Shown here one piece after another: positions 41,399 to 49,992 of a stretch of DNA of 64,000 nt (its first letter is position 1; each line of letters opens with the position of its first letter). The stretch lies in assembly GCF_050896395.1 (NCBI RefSeq), contig NZ_JBPBBA010000001.1, forward strand, positions 62,001-126,000, given 5' to 3'. A model generated the notes under the pieces. It was not told where the DNA came from and did not search any database. It was given only the letters and a program-made list of their open reading frames with translations. This stretch comes from Nioella aestuarii. Its GTDB lineage: Bacteria > Pseudomonadota > Alphaproteobacteria > Rhodobacterales > Rhodobacteraceae. The translations under genes and the position numbers were made by a program.

Positions 41399-42796
41399 AT
41401 GGCTGACACGTCAATCGGGACCGCAGAACAACTGCGCGATCCCAACTACACACCACCGCTGGCCAAGGCAGTCCCGCTTGGCATCCAGCATGTGCTGGCA
41501 ATGTTCGTCTCGAACGTCACGCCAGCGATCATTGTCTGCGGCGCGGCCGGGTTCGGCTTCGGCTCGAACTCGCCTGACTTCCCGCAGATGATCTACATGA
41601 TCCAGATGTCGATGTTCTTTGCGGGTATCGCAACCTTGCTTCAGACCATGGGTTTGGGTCCCGTCGGCGCGCGCCTGCCAATCGTGCAGGGCACGTCCTT
41701 TGCCTTTATCCCGATCATGATCCCACTGGTCGCCGGTCAGGGCGTTGACGCGATTGCTGTCCTGATGGGCGGCATCCTCGTGGGCGGCCTGTTCCATGCC
41801 TGCCTGGGCCTCTTCATCGGCAAGATCCGCTTTGCCCTGCCACCGCTGGTCACGGGCCTTGTGGTCACGATGATCGGTCTGGCGCTGGTCAAGGTCGGCA
41901 TCCAGTATGCCGCGGGCGGTGTTCCGGCCATTGGGACCGAAGAATATGGCTCGCTCCAGAACTGGACCGTGGCGGGCGTGGTGATCCTCGTCACGCTTGG
42001 CCTGAAATTCTTCACCCGTGGGATGCTGTCGGTCTCGGCCGTGCTGCTTGGCCTGATCGCTGGCTATGTGGTGGCGTATCTGATGGGAATGGTGAATTTC
42101 GGCAATATCGGCCGGGCCGCGGCTGTCGCCCTGCCCAACCCGCTGCATTTCGGGCTGGAGTTCAGTGTTGCCGCCATCGTCGGCTTCTGCCTTATGAGCT
42201 TCGTCTCGGCGGTGGAAACCGTGGGGGACGTCAGCGGCATCACCAAGGGCGGTGCCGGTCGTGAAGCAACCGACACCGAGATCCAGGGCGCAACCTTTGC
42301 GGATGGTCTTGGTACGGCTGTTTCCGGTCTCTTTGGCGCGCTTCCCAATACCTCGTTCAGCCAGAACGTGGGCCTCATCGCGATGACCGGTGTCATGAGC
42401 CGCCATGTGGTGACCATCGGTGCGCTCTTCCTGATCGTGGCCGGGCTGATCCCCAAGGTTGGGGCGATCATTTCAACCGTGCCAATCGAGGTGCTTGGCG
42501 GCGGGGTCATCGTGATGTTCGGCATGGTCGTGGCAGCAGGTGTCTCGATGCTGTCGGACGTGGACTGGAACCGGCGCAACATGGTGATCTTCGCGATTGC
42601 CCTGTCGCTCGGGCTTGGCCTGCAGCTGGAACCCGGTGCGCTGCAATACCTGCCCGCAACGCTGAAGGTTCTGGCGACGTCGGGCATTCTGCCTGCAGCC
42701 CTGATCGCCATCGTGCTGAACCTGGTTCTGCCGGAAGAACTTGCGGCTGAAGCGACCGAAGAGGTCTCGGGCGGCATGTCCGGTCACGGTCAGTAA
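41399..42796 (+). CDS. NCS2 nucleobase/urate permease
   Basis: 465 residues with about 14 membrane segments. It belongs to the xanthine/uracil permease family. PLGIQHVLAMFVSNVTPAI at the N-terminus, QTMGLGPVGARLPIVQGTSF, and the segment SAVETVGDVSGITKGG contain the substrate-binding acidic and polar residues. In this location uric acid or xanthine is the likely cargo. AAGGGA lies eight bases before ATG 41399. Last gene of the puuE-allA-permease run; a strong terminator follows. Confidence 0.92.
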   Translation: MADTSIGTAEQLRDPNYTPPLAKAVPLGIQHVLAMFVSNVTPAIIVCGAAGFGFGSNSPDFPQMIYMIQMSMFFAGIATLLQTMGLGPVGARLPIVQGTSFAFIPIMIPLVAGQGVDAIAVLMGGILVGGLFHACLGLFIGKIRFALPPLVTGLVVTMIGLALVKVGIQYAAGGVPAIGTEEYGSLQNWTVAGVVILVTLGLKFFTRGMLSVSAVLLGLIAGYVVAYLMGMVNFGNIGRAAAVALPNPLHFGLEFSVAAIVGFCLMSFVSAVETVGDVSGITKGGAGREATDTEIQGATFADGLGTAVSGLFGALPNTSFSQNVGLIAMTGVMSRHVVTIGALFLIVAGLIPKVGAIISTVPIEVLGGGVIVMFGMVVAAGVSMLSDVDWNRRNMVIFAIALSLGLGLQLEPGALQYLPATLKVLATSGILPAALIAIVLNLVLPEELAAEATEEVSGGMSGHGQ

Positions 42797-42821
42797 GCCA
42801 AGGGATCAACCGCACAGCAAA

Positions 42822-42855
42822 GGGCCGCGCCTAACCACAGGCGCGGCCCAATTTT
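42822..42855 (+). terminator. Rho-independent terminator after the permease gene
   Basis: Perfect 11-bp G/C stem (42822-42832 with 42839-42849), six-base loop AACCAC, and AATTTT. It ends the puuE-allA-permease transcript. Confidence 0.88.
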
Positions 42856-42892
42856 CTTGGAAGAAAATTTGAAAGGATCTTCAAAGATCCTT
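42850..42892. repeat. Two short palindromes (family copy D)
   Basis: 42850-42869 (nine-base arms around GG) and 42873-42892 (AAGGATCTT arms around CA, sharing the AAGGATCTT arm with copy C), followed by CCCCCGCC. Between the convergent permease and allE genes. Confidence 0.8.
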
Positions 42893-42912
42893 CCCCCGCC
42901 CCATGTGCGAAG

Positions 42913-43734
42913 TCAGAGCACTGCGTGCCGGTTCACATCCTTGTAAAGCAGGTAGCGGAATGGCCCCGGTCCACCGGCATAGCAAGCCTGCGGGCAGAAG
43001 GCGCGCAGCCACATGAAATCGCCCGCCTCAACTTCGACCCAGTCCCGATTAAGGCGATAAGCCCCCTTGCCTTCCAGCACGTAGAGCCCGTGCTCCATCA
43101 CATGGGTTTCAAGGAAGGGAATGACCGCGCCAGGTTGCAGGGTGACAATGGTCACATGCATGTCATGCCGCAGGTCTTCATGATCCATGAACCGCGTTGT
43201 GGCCCAGGCCCCATCCGTATCCGGCATCACATTCGGTGCAATCGACGCCTCGCTGGCGACCACAAAAGGATCAGGCAGGCCAAGCCCGTCTACAGGCTGG
43301 TATGCCTTGCGAATCCAGTGGAAACGGGCAGCCCCCCCGGCCATGGCCCGCAAAGCCCATTTGGTGCCTGCGGGTACGAAGGCAAAGCCGCCGGGGCCAA
43401 GCTCATAATCCGTGCCAGCGATGGTGATTGCCAGATGCCCGTCCAACACGAACAGCGCCGCTTCTGCGCGCGGGTCGGTTTCGGGGCGGTCACTGCCGCC
43501 GCCGGGCTGAACCTCGGCAATGTACTGCGAGAACGTCTCTGAAAACCCTGACATGGGCCGCGCGATGATCCAGAACCGGGACTTCTCCCAAAACGGCAGC
43601 TGAGACGTCACGATATCCGACAGGCAGCCCCGCGGGATGACCGCATAGGCTTCGGTGAACACTGCCCTGTCCGTCAGCAACTGCGATTGCGGCGGCAGGC
43701 CGCCCTGTGGGGCATAATACGTGCGCGGGGGCAT
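42913..43734 (-). CDS. allE: (S)-ureidoglycine aminohydrolase
   Basis: 273 residues in a bicupin fold, with YYAPQGGLPPQ at the start, GGSDRPETDPRAEAALFVLDG (first cupin), and HVMEHGLYVLEGKGAYRLN (second cupin, holding the metal ligands) plus WLRAFCPQACYAGG. It releases ammonia from ureidoglycine to give ureidoglycolate, the AllA substrate. The enzyme feeding it, allantoate amidohydrolase, is not in view. Confidence 0.94.
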   Translation of the reverse strand: MPPRTYYAPQGGLPPQSQLLTDRAVFTEAYAVIPRGCLSDIVTSQLPFWEKSRFWIIARPMSGFSETFSQYIAEVQPGGGSDRPETDPRAEAALFVLDGHLAITIAGTDYELGPGGFAFVPAGTKWALRAMAGGAARFHWIRKAYQPVDGLGLPDPFVVASEASIAPNVMPDTDGAWATTRFMDHEDLRHDMHVTIVTLQPGAVIPFLETHVMEHGLYVLEGKGAYRLNRDWVEVEAGDFMWLRAFCPQACYAGGPGPFRYLLYKDVNRHAVL

Positions 43735-43862
43735 AGGGTGGGCTCCGGTCGGAAATGTGAGCCCCCATCAAACCCCATGCCTGGCCCTGGCACCACTGCC
43801 AACAGGCCCGAAATTGACTAAAGGTATCCGTGGCAGAAGCTGATAATCCCGTGCTGCGCAAA

Positions 43863-44495
43863 TCAGGCCGTTGCAGTTTCGTCAACCGCCAGTCCGCCGA
43901 TCCGGGCGATCTGCGCCACGATTTCCTTCACCCCTTTGCGGTGTTTTAGCTGCGCGAACAGGAAGGGCCGCCCTGCACGCATTCGGGTGGCATCCCGGTC
44001 CATCACATCAAGGCTGGCCCCAACATATGGCGCGAGGTCAGTCTTGTTGATCACCAGCAAGTCAGACTTGGTAATGGCAGGTCCACCCTTTCGGGGGATC
44101 TCCTCACCCGCAGCCACGTCGATGACGTAGAGCGTGATATCCGCCAGTTCCGGGCTGAACGTGGCAGACAGGTTGTCACCGCCACTTTCTATCAGCACAA
44201 CGTCAAGGCCCGGTATGCGGGCAGTCAGATCGGCAATGGCAGCAAGGTTGATCGAGGCATCTTCTCGGATCGCAGTATGCGGGCACCCTCCGGTTTCAAC
44301 TCCCACGATCCGCTCTTGCGGCAGAACTTGCAGGCGCATCAGGGCCTCTGCATCTTCCTGGGTGTAGATATCGTTGGTGATCACGCCGACCGACCAACGG
44401 TCACGCATGGCCTCGCACAGGGCGGCTGTCAGGGTGGTTTTGCCAGCACCGACGGGACCGCCGATACCGACGCGAAGGGGGCCGTTCATACTCAT
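43863..44495 (-). CDS. ureG: Urease accessory GTPase UreG
   Basis: 210 residues. P-loop GIGGPVGAGKTTL, the nickel-relay Cys-Pro-His in GGCPHTAIRED, and NKTDLAP. It delivers nickel to the urease active site in a GTP-driven complex with UreD and UreF. Its start overlaps the ureF stop (ATGA). Last gene of the urease operon. Confidence 0.97.
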   Translation of the reverse strand: MSMNGPLRVGIGGPVGAGKTTLTAALCEAMRDRWSVGVITNDIYTQEDAEALMRLQVLPQERIVGVETGGCPHTAIREDASINLAAIADLTARIPGLDVVLIESGGDNLSATFSPELADITLYVIDVAAGEEIPRKGGPAITKSDLLVINKTDLAPYVGASLDVMDRDATRMRAGRPFLFAQLKHRKGVKEIVAQIARIGGLAVDETATA

Positions 44496-45136
44496 GATCG
44501 GAAAATCCTCGAATACAGGGTTTCATGACGCATCGAAGCGATATCAGCCATAAAGGCGCAACTGCCGATATCGTCGAGCGTGTCTTGCAGGGCGTCCCGC
44601 GCGATGGACGGGCAGAGCGCCGAAAGCCGCGCCAGGGCCGCCTGACCTTCGGTCTGACCAAGTGGCACGATACGGATTGCGGCAGAGATGAGGTTGGCCG
44701 CGACACCATGCAGATAGAGCGTGGCCACTGTTTCGACTGGAAAGCCCATGTGTCGCGCCGCGCGCCCAACAGCAACGGGATAGGTCAGATCGGGCAGATC
44801 ACCGCCCCAGATCGCGCGGGTGGTCCGGGCAAATGACCCACCTTGCTGCTCCGTCTCCAACAGCCGTTCTTTCGAGGGCGCAAGCGACCGGGCAAACTGA
44901 TCTATCTCTTCGGTCTCTTGTGCATCGGCGCGATAGGCGGCCCCCAGAAGTGTCACATCGCTGCGCGGTCCGCCATGGGCGAGCACATCACCGATCCATG
45001 CCTCGGCACTGGCCACATCCGTCACCTGTGCCTCGGCCACCGCCTGTTCCAGCCCGTGGGAATAGGCAAAGGCCCCGACCGGGTAAGCGGGCGAGAACCA
45101 TTGTGTCAGCGTCAGAAGCGTAGAGGGGTCAGTCAT
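44492..45136 (-). CDS. ureF: Urease accessory protein UreF
   Basis: 214 residues from ATG 45136, four bases after the ureE stop; a longer frame into ureE is rejected because family similarity starts at TLLTLTQWFSPAYPVGAFAYSHGLE. Further marks are AVGRAARHMGFP and YLHGVAANLISAAIRIVPLGQT. UreF links UreD-bound apo-urease with UreG and acts as a gatekeeper for nickel delivery. Confidence 0.95.
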   Translation of the reverse strand: MTDPSTLLTLTQWFSPAYPVGAFAYSHGLEQAVAEAQVTDVASAEAWIGDVLAHGGPRSDVTLLGAAYRADAQETEEIDQFARSLAPSKERLLETEQQGGSFARTTRAIWGGDLPDLTYPVAVGRAARHMGFPVETVATLYLHGVAANLISAAIRIVPLGQTEGQAALARLSALCPSIARDALQDTLDDIGSCAFMADIASMRHETLYSRIFRS

Positions 45137-45140
45137 CGGA

Positions 45141-45608
45141 TCAATGAGCGTGGTCGTGGGCGGTATGGCCATGGTCGTGGCTATGGGTGCGTCCGTGGCC
45201 GTAGGCTCCACCTTCGGGGGTAAAGGGCTCCTCAATCTCCCGAGCGGAGGCCCCAAGGCGGGTCAGCATATCCGCGATGACATGGTCTCGCTGGATCAGC
45301 AGGCGTCCGGGCTCGATCTGACAGGGCGTGTGGCGGTTGCCGACGTGCCAGGCAATGCGGGTGAGGTCGGGTGCGGTGATTTCCAGCAAGGGTTCCGGCG
45401 CGGCCTCAATGGCGATTTCACCTTCCGCAGTGATCAAAACGCCGCCGTGATCGAGCGAAGTGGTCTTGGGCAGATCGACCAGCAACGACCGGCCATCCGT
45501 CATGGTCAGCACCTTGCGACGCAGGAAGCGGCCTTCGTAGTCGAGGCGGACAGTGCCTGCAGCCGTTGCATGTGCGTGGTTGTGATAGGCAGTGGCGGTG
45601 AGGGTCAT
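45141..45608 (-). CDS. ureE: Urease accessory nickel-binding protein UreE
   Basis: 155 residues: N-terminal peptide-binding domain (DYEGRFLRRKVLTMTDGRSLLVDLP), metal-binding domain with HVGNRHTPCQI, and a histidine-rich tail (about residues 137-155, alternating HSHDHGH and HDHAH) that stores nickel. It donates nickel to UreG. Separated from ureC by a small gene on the opposite strand. Confidence 0.96.
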   Translation of the reverse strand: MTLTATAYHNHAHATAAGTVRLDYEGRFLRRKVLTMTDGRSLLVDLPKTTSLDHGGVLITAEGEIAIEAAPEPLLEITAPDLTRIAWHVGNRHTPCQIEPGRLLIQRDHVIADMLTRLGASAREIEEPFTPEGGAYGHGRTHSHDHGHTAHDHAH

Positions 45609-45688
45609 GAATAGGCTTCCTTCAAGGATCGGTCCGGGGTCGGCGGGCGATTAACCATGCGTTCATTCCCATAAGGCAGACTAGCCGA

Positions 45689-46021
45689 ATGACACATCAT
45701 TCCCACCAAGACCCGCAGGATCTGGCTGACGCACTCGGCGCGGTGCGCGATGAGATCAAGACGCTCAAGGCCCGCGAGGCACAGCTTCGTGCAGCCCTGC
45801 TTGAAGCGCGTCTGAACGGGCCGGTCGCCGGCCATAGATTTGCTGTCTCGTTCCGGGAAAGCACCCGCCGCAGCATCGATACGAACGCCCTGCCAGACAG
45901 CATTCGCCAAGATGACAGGTTCTGGAAAACCAGCATCACGCGCACTGTGGTCACCAAGTCGCTGGCCCCGGCTGCACCGCCGCCAATCGCAGAAGAATTC
46001 GACCTTATTGAACGTTGGTAG
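45689..46021 (+). CDS. Small unknown protein encoded opposite to the urease operon
   Basis: 110 residues, not recognised. The N-terminal half is a likely coiled coil (about 10-43, ADALGAVRDEIKTLKAREAQLRAALLEA); the C-terminal half has STRRSIDTNALPDSIRQDDRFWKTSITRTVVTK, a pattern I associate loosely with small phage-derived proteins. It interrupts the urease operon between ureC and ureE, reading against it, with only 12 bases to the ureC stop and 80 to the ureE start. Whether it is expressed or affects the operon is unknown. Confidence 0.6.
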   Translation: MTHHSHQDPQDLADALGAVRDEIKTLKAREAQLRAALLEARLNGPVAGHRFAVSFRESTRRSIDTNALPDSIRQDDRFWKTSITRTVVTKSLAPAAPPPIAEEFDLIERW

Positions 46022-46033
46022 CATCAGCTTTGC

Positions 46034-47794
46034 TCAGAACAGGAAATAGCGCTGCGCCATAGGCAGAACCTCGGCGGGCTGGCAGGTCAGCAATTCGCCA
46101 TCTGCACGCACTTCGTAGGTTTCGGGGTTCACCTCGACCTCAGGCAGCGCATCGTTCAGGCGCAAGTCCTTCTTTCCGATCCCACGCGTGTTGACCACCG
46201 GCAGGGTGGCCTTTGCCAGCCCAAGCGAGTTGCCGATCCCATCCTCCTGCGCAGCCGCAGACACGAAGGTCACGGCAGAGCGCTCGACCGACCGCCCATA
46301 GGCCCCGAACATGGGCCGGGTATAGACCGGTTGCGGTGTCGGGATGGAGGCATTCGGGTCACCCATCTGTGCCACCGCAATGGTTCCGCCAAGCAGTACC
46401 ATCTCTGGCTTCACGCCAAAGAATGCCGGGGACCAAAGCACCAGATCGGCGCGCTTGCCTTCCTCGATGCTGCCCACATGGGTGCTGATCCCATGGGCGA
46501 TCGCCGGGTTGATCGTGTATTTCGCAATGTATCGGCGCACGCAGAAATTGTCGTTCTGGCCGGTCTCATCCGCCAGCCGTCCGCGTTGCTTGCGCATCTT
46601 GTCTGCGGTCTGCCAGGTGCGGATCAGAACCTCGCCCACCCGGCCCATGGCCTGGCTGTCGGACGCAATAATGGAAAACGCCCCCATGTCGTGGAGGATG
46701 TCCTCTGCCGCGATGGTTTCGCGCCGGATACGGCTTTCGGCGAAGGCCACATCCTCGGGGATCGATTTGTCCAGATGGTGACAAACCATCAGCATATCGA
46801 GATGCTCTTCCAGCGTGTTCACCGTGAAAGGTCGCGTGGGATTGGTGGAGGAGGGCAGCACATGCTCCTCGCCGCAGATCTTGATAATGTCGGGTGCATG
46901 GCCACCGCCCGCGCCTTCGGTGTGGAAAGCGTGAATGGTGCGGCCCTTCATGGCCTTTACGGTGTTTTCCACGAAACCCGACTCGTTCAGGGTATCGGTG
47001 TGGATCATCACCTGAACATCCATGGCATCCGCGACCGACAGGCAGCAATCAATCGCGCCGGGCGTCGTGCCCCAATCCTCGTGCAGCTTGAGGCAGCAGG
47101 CGCCCGCCAGCACCTGTTCCTCCAACGCGGCGGGCAACGACGCATTGCCCTTTCCCGCAAAGGCCAGGTTCATTGGGAACGCATCAGCCGCCTGCAACAT
47201 CCGCCCGATATGCCACGGACCCGGCGTGCAGGTGGTGGCCAGCGTGCCATGAGCGGGGCCAGTGCCGCCACCGATCATGGTGGTCAGGCCTGAGTGCAGC
47301 GCATCCTCGATCTGCTGCGGGCAGATGAAGTGGATATGGCTGTCGATGCCGCCCGCCGTAAGGATACGCCCCTCGCCCGCGATGGCCTCTGTCCCCGGGC
47401 CGATGATGATGTTGACGCCCGGCTGGGTATCGGGGTTCCCCGCTTTGCCGATCTTGTGGATGCACCCATCTTTCAGCCCCACATCCGCCTTGTAGATCCC
47501 TGTCCAGTCCACGATCAGCGCGTTGGTGATGACCGTGTCAACCGCGCCCTCGGCCCGGGTCGCCTGCCCCTGCCCCATCCCGTCCCGGATCACCTTGCCG
47601 CCGCCGAACTTGACCTCTTCGCCATATAGCATCGCATTGGCACCAGATCCGCCTGACACCGCTTGCCCCGCCAATTCTGCGGTCAGGTCGCGCTCGACCT
47701 CGATGATCAGATCGGTATCGGCCAGCCGCAGCCGGTCGCCCACGGTTGGGCCAAACATGGCGGCGTAGTCACGGCGGGATATCGTGGCGGGCAT
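46034..47794 (-). CDS. ureC: Urease alpha subunit
   Basis: 586 residues, slightly longer than the usual 566-572. N-terminal YAAMFGPTVGDRLRLADTDL; nickel ligands in GGIDSHIHFI; the carbamylated Lys in CCLKLHEDWGTTP; further ligands in VMIHTDTLNE and AFHTEGAGGGHAPD; the mobile flap with the catalytic His in MVCHHLDKSIPEDVAFAESRIR. All catalytic residues appear intact. It cleaves urea to ammonia and carbamate. Preceded in the operon by an AhpD-like gene. Confidence 0.98.
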   Translation of the reverse strand: MPATISRRDYAAMFGPTVGDRLRLADTDLIIEVERDLTAELAGQAVSGGSGANAMLYGEEVKFGGGKVIRDGMGQGQATRAEGAVDTVITNALIVDWTGIYKADVGLKDGCIHKIGKAGNPDTQPGVNIIIGPGTEAIAGEGRILTAGGIDSHIHFICPQQIEDALHSGLTTMIGGGTGPAHGTLATTCTPGPWHIGRMLQAADAFPMNLAFAGKGNASLPAALEEQVLAGACCLKLHEDWGTTPGAIDCCLSVADAMDVQVMIHTDTLNESGFVENTVKAMKGRTIHAFHTEGAGGGHAPDIIKICGEEHVLPSSTNPTRPFTVNTLEEHLDMLMVCHHLDKSIPEDVAFAESRIRRETIAAEDILHDMGAFSIIASDSQAMGRVGEVLIRTWQTADKMRKQRGRLADETGQNDNFCVRRYIAKYTINPAIAHGISTHVGSIEEGKRADLVLWSPAFFGVKPEMVLLGGTIAVAQMGDPNASIPTPQPVYTRPMFGAYGRSVERSAVTFVSAAAQEDGIGNSLGLAKATLPVVNTRGIGKKDLRLNDALPEVEVNPETYEVRADGELLTCQPAEVLPMAQRYFLF

Positions 47795-47829
47795 CGGGGT
47801 CTCCTGTCAGGGGTATCGCGGGTTGGTCG

Positions 47830-48225
47830 TCATGCGCGGAAGGCTTCGTCCACGGGAACTTGCAGCATGTTGGCCAGCGCATTGGTGCTGCTGGCCATTG
47901 CCACGACCGACATCACTTCGTTGTACATATCCGGTGTCATGCCCTTGGCGCGGGCAGAGGCCGCGTGGGAATGACAGCAATATTCGCAGGCATTGGCGGC
48001 AGAGACGGCGATATAGATCATCTCTTTCACAAGCGGATCCAGTGCGCCCGGCCCCATCACCGGCTTCAACCCTTCCCACGTCGCCTTCAGCTGCGCGGGG
48101 TTATGGGCCAGCGCACGCCAGAAGTTATTGACGTAATCCGTTCCGCGCGTGGCACGGATATCGGCGAACACCTGCGCCGCGTCGGGCGAAAGCTGATCGT
48201 CGGTCAGAAGGGGCAAAGTGGTCAT
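47830..48225 (-). CDS. Carboxymuconolactone decarboxylase (AhpD-fold) family protein inside the urease operon
   Basis: 131 residues, all-helical AhpD/CMD fold with the redox-type motif CEYCCHSHAASARAKG (ExxCxxxCxxH arrangement) near residues 80-92. Such proteins act as peroxidase partners or decarboxylases. The ATG overlaps the ureB stop (TGATG), so it is translated with urease, an unusual position; a role protecting nickel sites or the thiol state of accessory proteins is a guess. Confidence 0.85.
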   Translation of the reverse strand: MTTLPLLTDDQLSPDAAQVFADIRATRGTDYVNNFWRALAHNPAQLKATWEGLKPVMGPGALDPLVKEMIYIAVSAANACEYCCHSHAASARAKGMTPDMYNEVMSVVAMASSTNALANMLQVPVDEAFRA

Positions 48226-48530
48226 CAGAGGTCTCCCATCACCTGTTGATTAAAGCCGAAGACTCGGCCTTTGCCCCCGATGGGGATGAGGGTGACCTCA
48301 CGCCGCTGTCCCGGTTCGAACCGTACGGCGGTGCCCGCGGCGATGTCGAGCCTCAGCCCGCGCGCAACGTCACGGTCGAATTCGAGCGCGCTGTTGGCTT
48401 CGCCAAAATGGTAGTGGCTGCCCACCTGAACGGGACGGTCGCCAGTATTGGCCACCATAAGTGTAACCGTCTTGCGGTCCGCGTTCAGGGTCAGGGTGCC
48501 GTCCGCAGGAAAGAGCTCTCCAGGGATCAT
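48225..48530 (-). CDS. ureB: Urease beta subunit
   Basis: 101 residues from ATG 48530 (MIPGELFPADG, the regular start). Contains VANTGDRPVQVGSHYHFGEAN and FEPGQRREVTLIPIGGKGRVFGF. It forms the alpha-beta-gamma trimer with UreA and UreC. Its start overlaps the stop of the small histidine-rich gene (ATGA), so expression of the two is coupled. Confidence 0.97.
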   Translation of the reverse strand: MIPGELFPADGTLTLNADRKTVTLMVANTGDRPVQVGSHYHFGEANSALEFDRDVARGLRLDIAAGTAVRFEPGQRREVTLIPIGGKGRVFGFNQQVMGDL

Positions 48531-48691
48531 CTGTGGACCCGACCGATCAGATATCCCCCTGCCAGACAGGCCAGAAACAACAGCGTAGACACGAGCCAAC
48601 TGTTGGTTTCATGGGGATGCATATGGCCGCCTTCGTGGGCTTGGGCAGCAGTCGCGGTAAGCAGTAAAAGGGCAAGCACGGAAAATCTCAT
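48527..48691 (-). CDS. 54-residue His-rich membrane peptide in the urease operon
   Basis: A short gene with signal-like first helix (MRFSVLALLLLTATAAQA), a histidine cluster HEGGHMHPH right after the probable cleavage site or at the periplasmic face, then a second hydrophobic helix (WLVSTLLFLACLAGGYLIG) and a basic end RVHR. AAGGAG lies seven bases before the ATG, and the stop overlaps ureB (ATGA), so it is translated. The five-residue histidine spread suggests nickel binding at the membrane. It lies between ureA and ureB, where many operons have only a spacer. Role is inferred. Confidence 0.75.
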   Translation of the reverse strand: MRFSVLALLLLTATAAQAHEGGHMHPHETNSWLVSTLLFLACLAGGYLIGRVHR

Positions 48692-48703
48692 CGAGTACTC
48701 CTT

Positions 48704-49006
48704 TCAACGGATCGGATTGTGGACAGTGACCAGTTTGGTGCCATCGGGAAATGTCGCTTCAACCTGCACTTCATGGATCATCTCGGGGATGCCCTCCATG
48801 CATTGGTCGCGGGTGATGACGTGGGCGCCTGCCTCCATCAGGTCGGCAACGCTACGCCCGTCACGGGCCCCTTCAACGACGGCGTCGGTGATCAGCGCGA
48901 TGGCCTCAGGGTAGTTCAGCACGACGCCACGAGCGAGCCGCTTGCGGGCGACCTCGGCGGCCATGGCGATCAGAAGCTTGTCTTTTTCACGGGGGGTGAG
49001 GTTCAT
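48704..49006 (-). CDS. ureA: Urease gamma subunit
   Basis: 100 residues: MNLTPREKDKLLIAMAAEVARKRL..., YPEAIALITDAVVEGARDG, the conserved VEATFPDGTKLVTVHNPI end. Smallest structural subunit. Begins one base after the ureD stop, so translation is probably coupled. Confidence 0.98.
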   Translation of the reverse strand: MNLTPREKDKLLIAMAAEVARKRLARGVVLNYPEAIALITDAVVEGARDGRSVADLMEAGAHVITRDQCMEGIPEMIHEVQVEATFPDGTKLVTVHNPIR

Positions 49007-49007
49007 G

Positions 49008-49862
49008 TCACAGCATCCAGGTTCTGGGCAGTTCCGCCCGGTGCAAAAGGGAGATGACGGGGATCAGGCTGGCGCGCAGGGCAAAGCTGTCTTCGGCCAG
49101 AATGCGAACAAACAGAAGATCGGGGCGGATGACGCTGGCACCGGCGGCGGCGGGCAGCAGGTCGCGGACATTGTCCAAAAACGCCTCGGCGCCAGGGGCG
49201 GCAAGGATCACGGTGGCAAGGGCTGTGGCTCCATCCCCGGTCGCCGCGCCTTTCATCACCTGAGGCACACTGCCGTCCAGACGCGTTGCATCCGTCAGAA
49301 TACGCTCGTCGTCCCGATGAATTTCAATCCGGTCGGACAACCGGATATCGTTCAGTACTTCGCCCATTGCACGGCGACCAAACACCAATGGCTCGACCAG
49401 CAACAAGGTTGCGTCAGGGGCCATATCCACGCGCAGGCGACGGCGAAGGCTGGACCGTTCGAACACTATGGTTTCCTGTGGCAGCCAGTCGATGCGCCCG
49501 CCGGAAGCGATGGTCAGGCGCGTATCCACCCGCCCGGTTTCCCCCGGCTGCGCACGGTAGACGCGTTCGGCTGCCTGCGTGGTCAGGGTCAGGCGCGCGG
49601 TACTCTCTGCCTCGGCCTCAACGGTAAAGCGGTCGCCCCCGGTGACCCCACCAGAGGTGTTCAGCAACACCGCCTGTGGCCAGCCTGGCGTTTGCCGTGG
49701 AAACAACACGCGCAAAGCCCCGGATTGACGCAATCCGCGCAGGCCCGTCGGTCCGACCGCAACGCGCGCTGCACCGATTGCCCTGGGCTGGCTCGCGACC
49801 CCAGGAAGGTCTTGCACTGATACCGGCTTGTTGATGGGGGCCTCCGTCGGGTTGTCCGACAC
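49008..49862 (-). CDS. ureD: Urease accessory protein UreD
   Basis: 284 residues if started at GTG 49862, which follows a G-rich site by eight bases; an ATG at 49967 gives an N-terminus rich in Cys and Arg that does not look conserved. Family landmarks: LFPRQTPGWPQAVLLNTSGGVTGGD, TLTTQAAERVYR, DWLPQETIVFE, ERILTDATRL. UreD scaffolds apo-urease for UreF and UreG. First gene of the operon ureD-A-(peptide)-B-(AhpD)-C, then E-F-G. Confidence 0.92.
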   Translation of the reverse strand: MSDNPTEAPINKPVSVQDLPGVASQPRAIGAARVAVGPTGLRGLRQSGALRVLFPRQTPGWPQAVLLNTSGGVTGGDRFTVEAEAESTARLTLTTQAAERVYRAQPGETGRVDTRLTIASGGRIDWLPQETIVFERSSLRRRLRVDMAPDATLLLVEPLVFGRRAMGEVLNDIRLSDRIEIHRDDERILTDATRLDGSVPQVMKGAATGDGATALATVILAAPGAEAFLDNVRDLLPAAAGASVIRPDLLFVRILAEDSFALRASLIPVISLLHRAELPRTWML

Positions 49863-49992
49863 CAGAGGTGCCCCCGATATCCCCAGAGTCGGAAGGCAGA
49901 GTGCATTGCATCGGCAGGCCCCCCTGCGCAGATGATGAATTACCGGGCGATCCCGTCGGAACTGCACAAAAAAAAGGCGCCATTCACACGGG

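Noticed and set aside
46331..47293. + strand frame of 320 codons opposite ureC
   Set aside because: Shadow of a highly conserved urease subunit gene.
49968..49992. Terminator after the RpiR gene (T8 run on the minus strand after GGCGCC)
   Set aside because: The T run is good but no stem longer than a self-complementary six-base sequence precedes it, so I left it out of the features.
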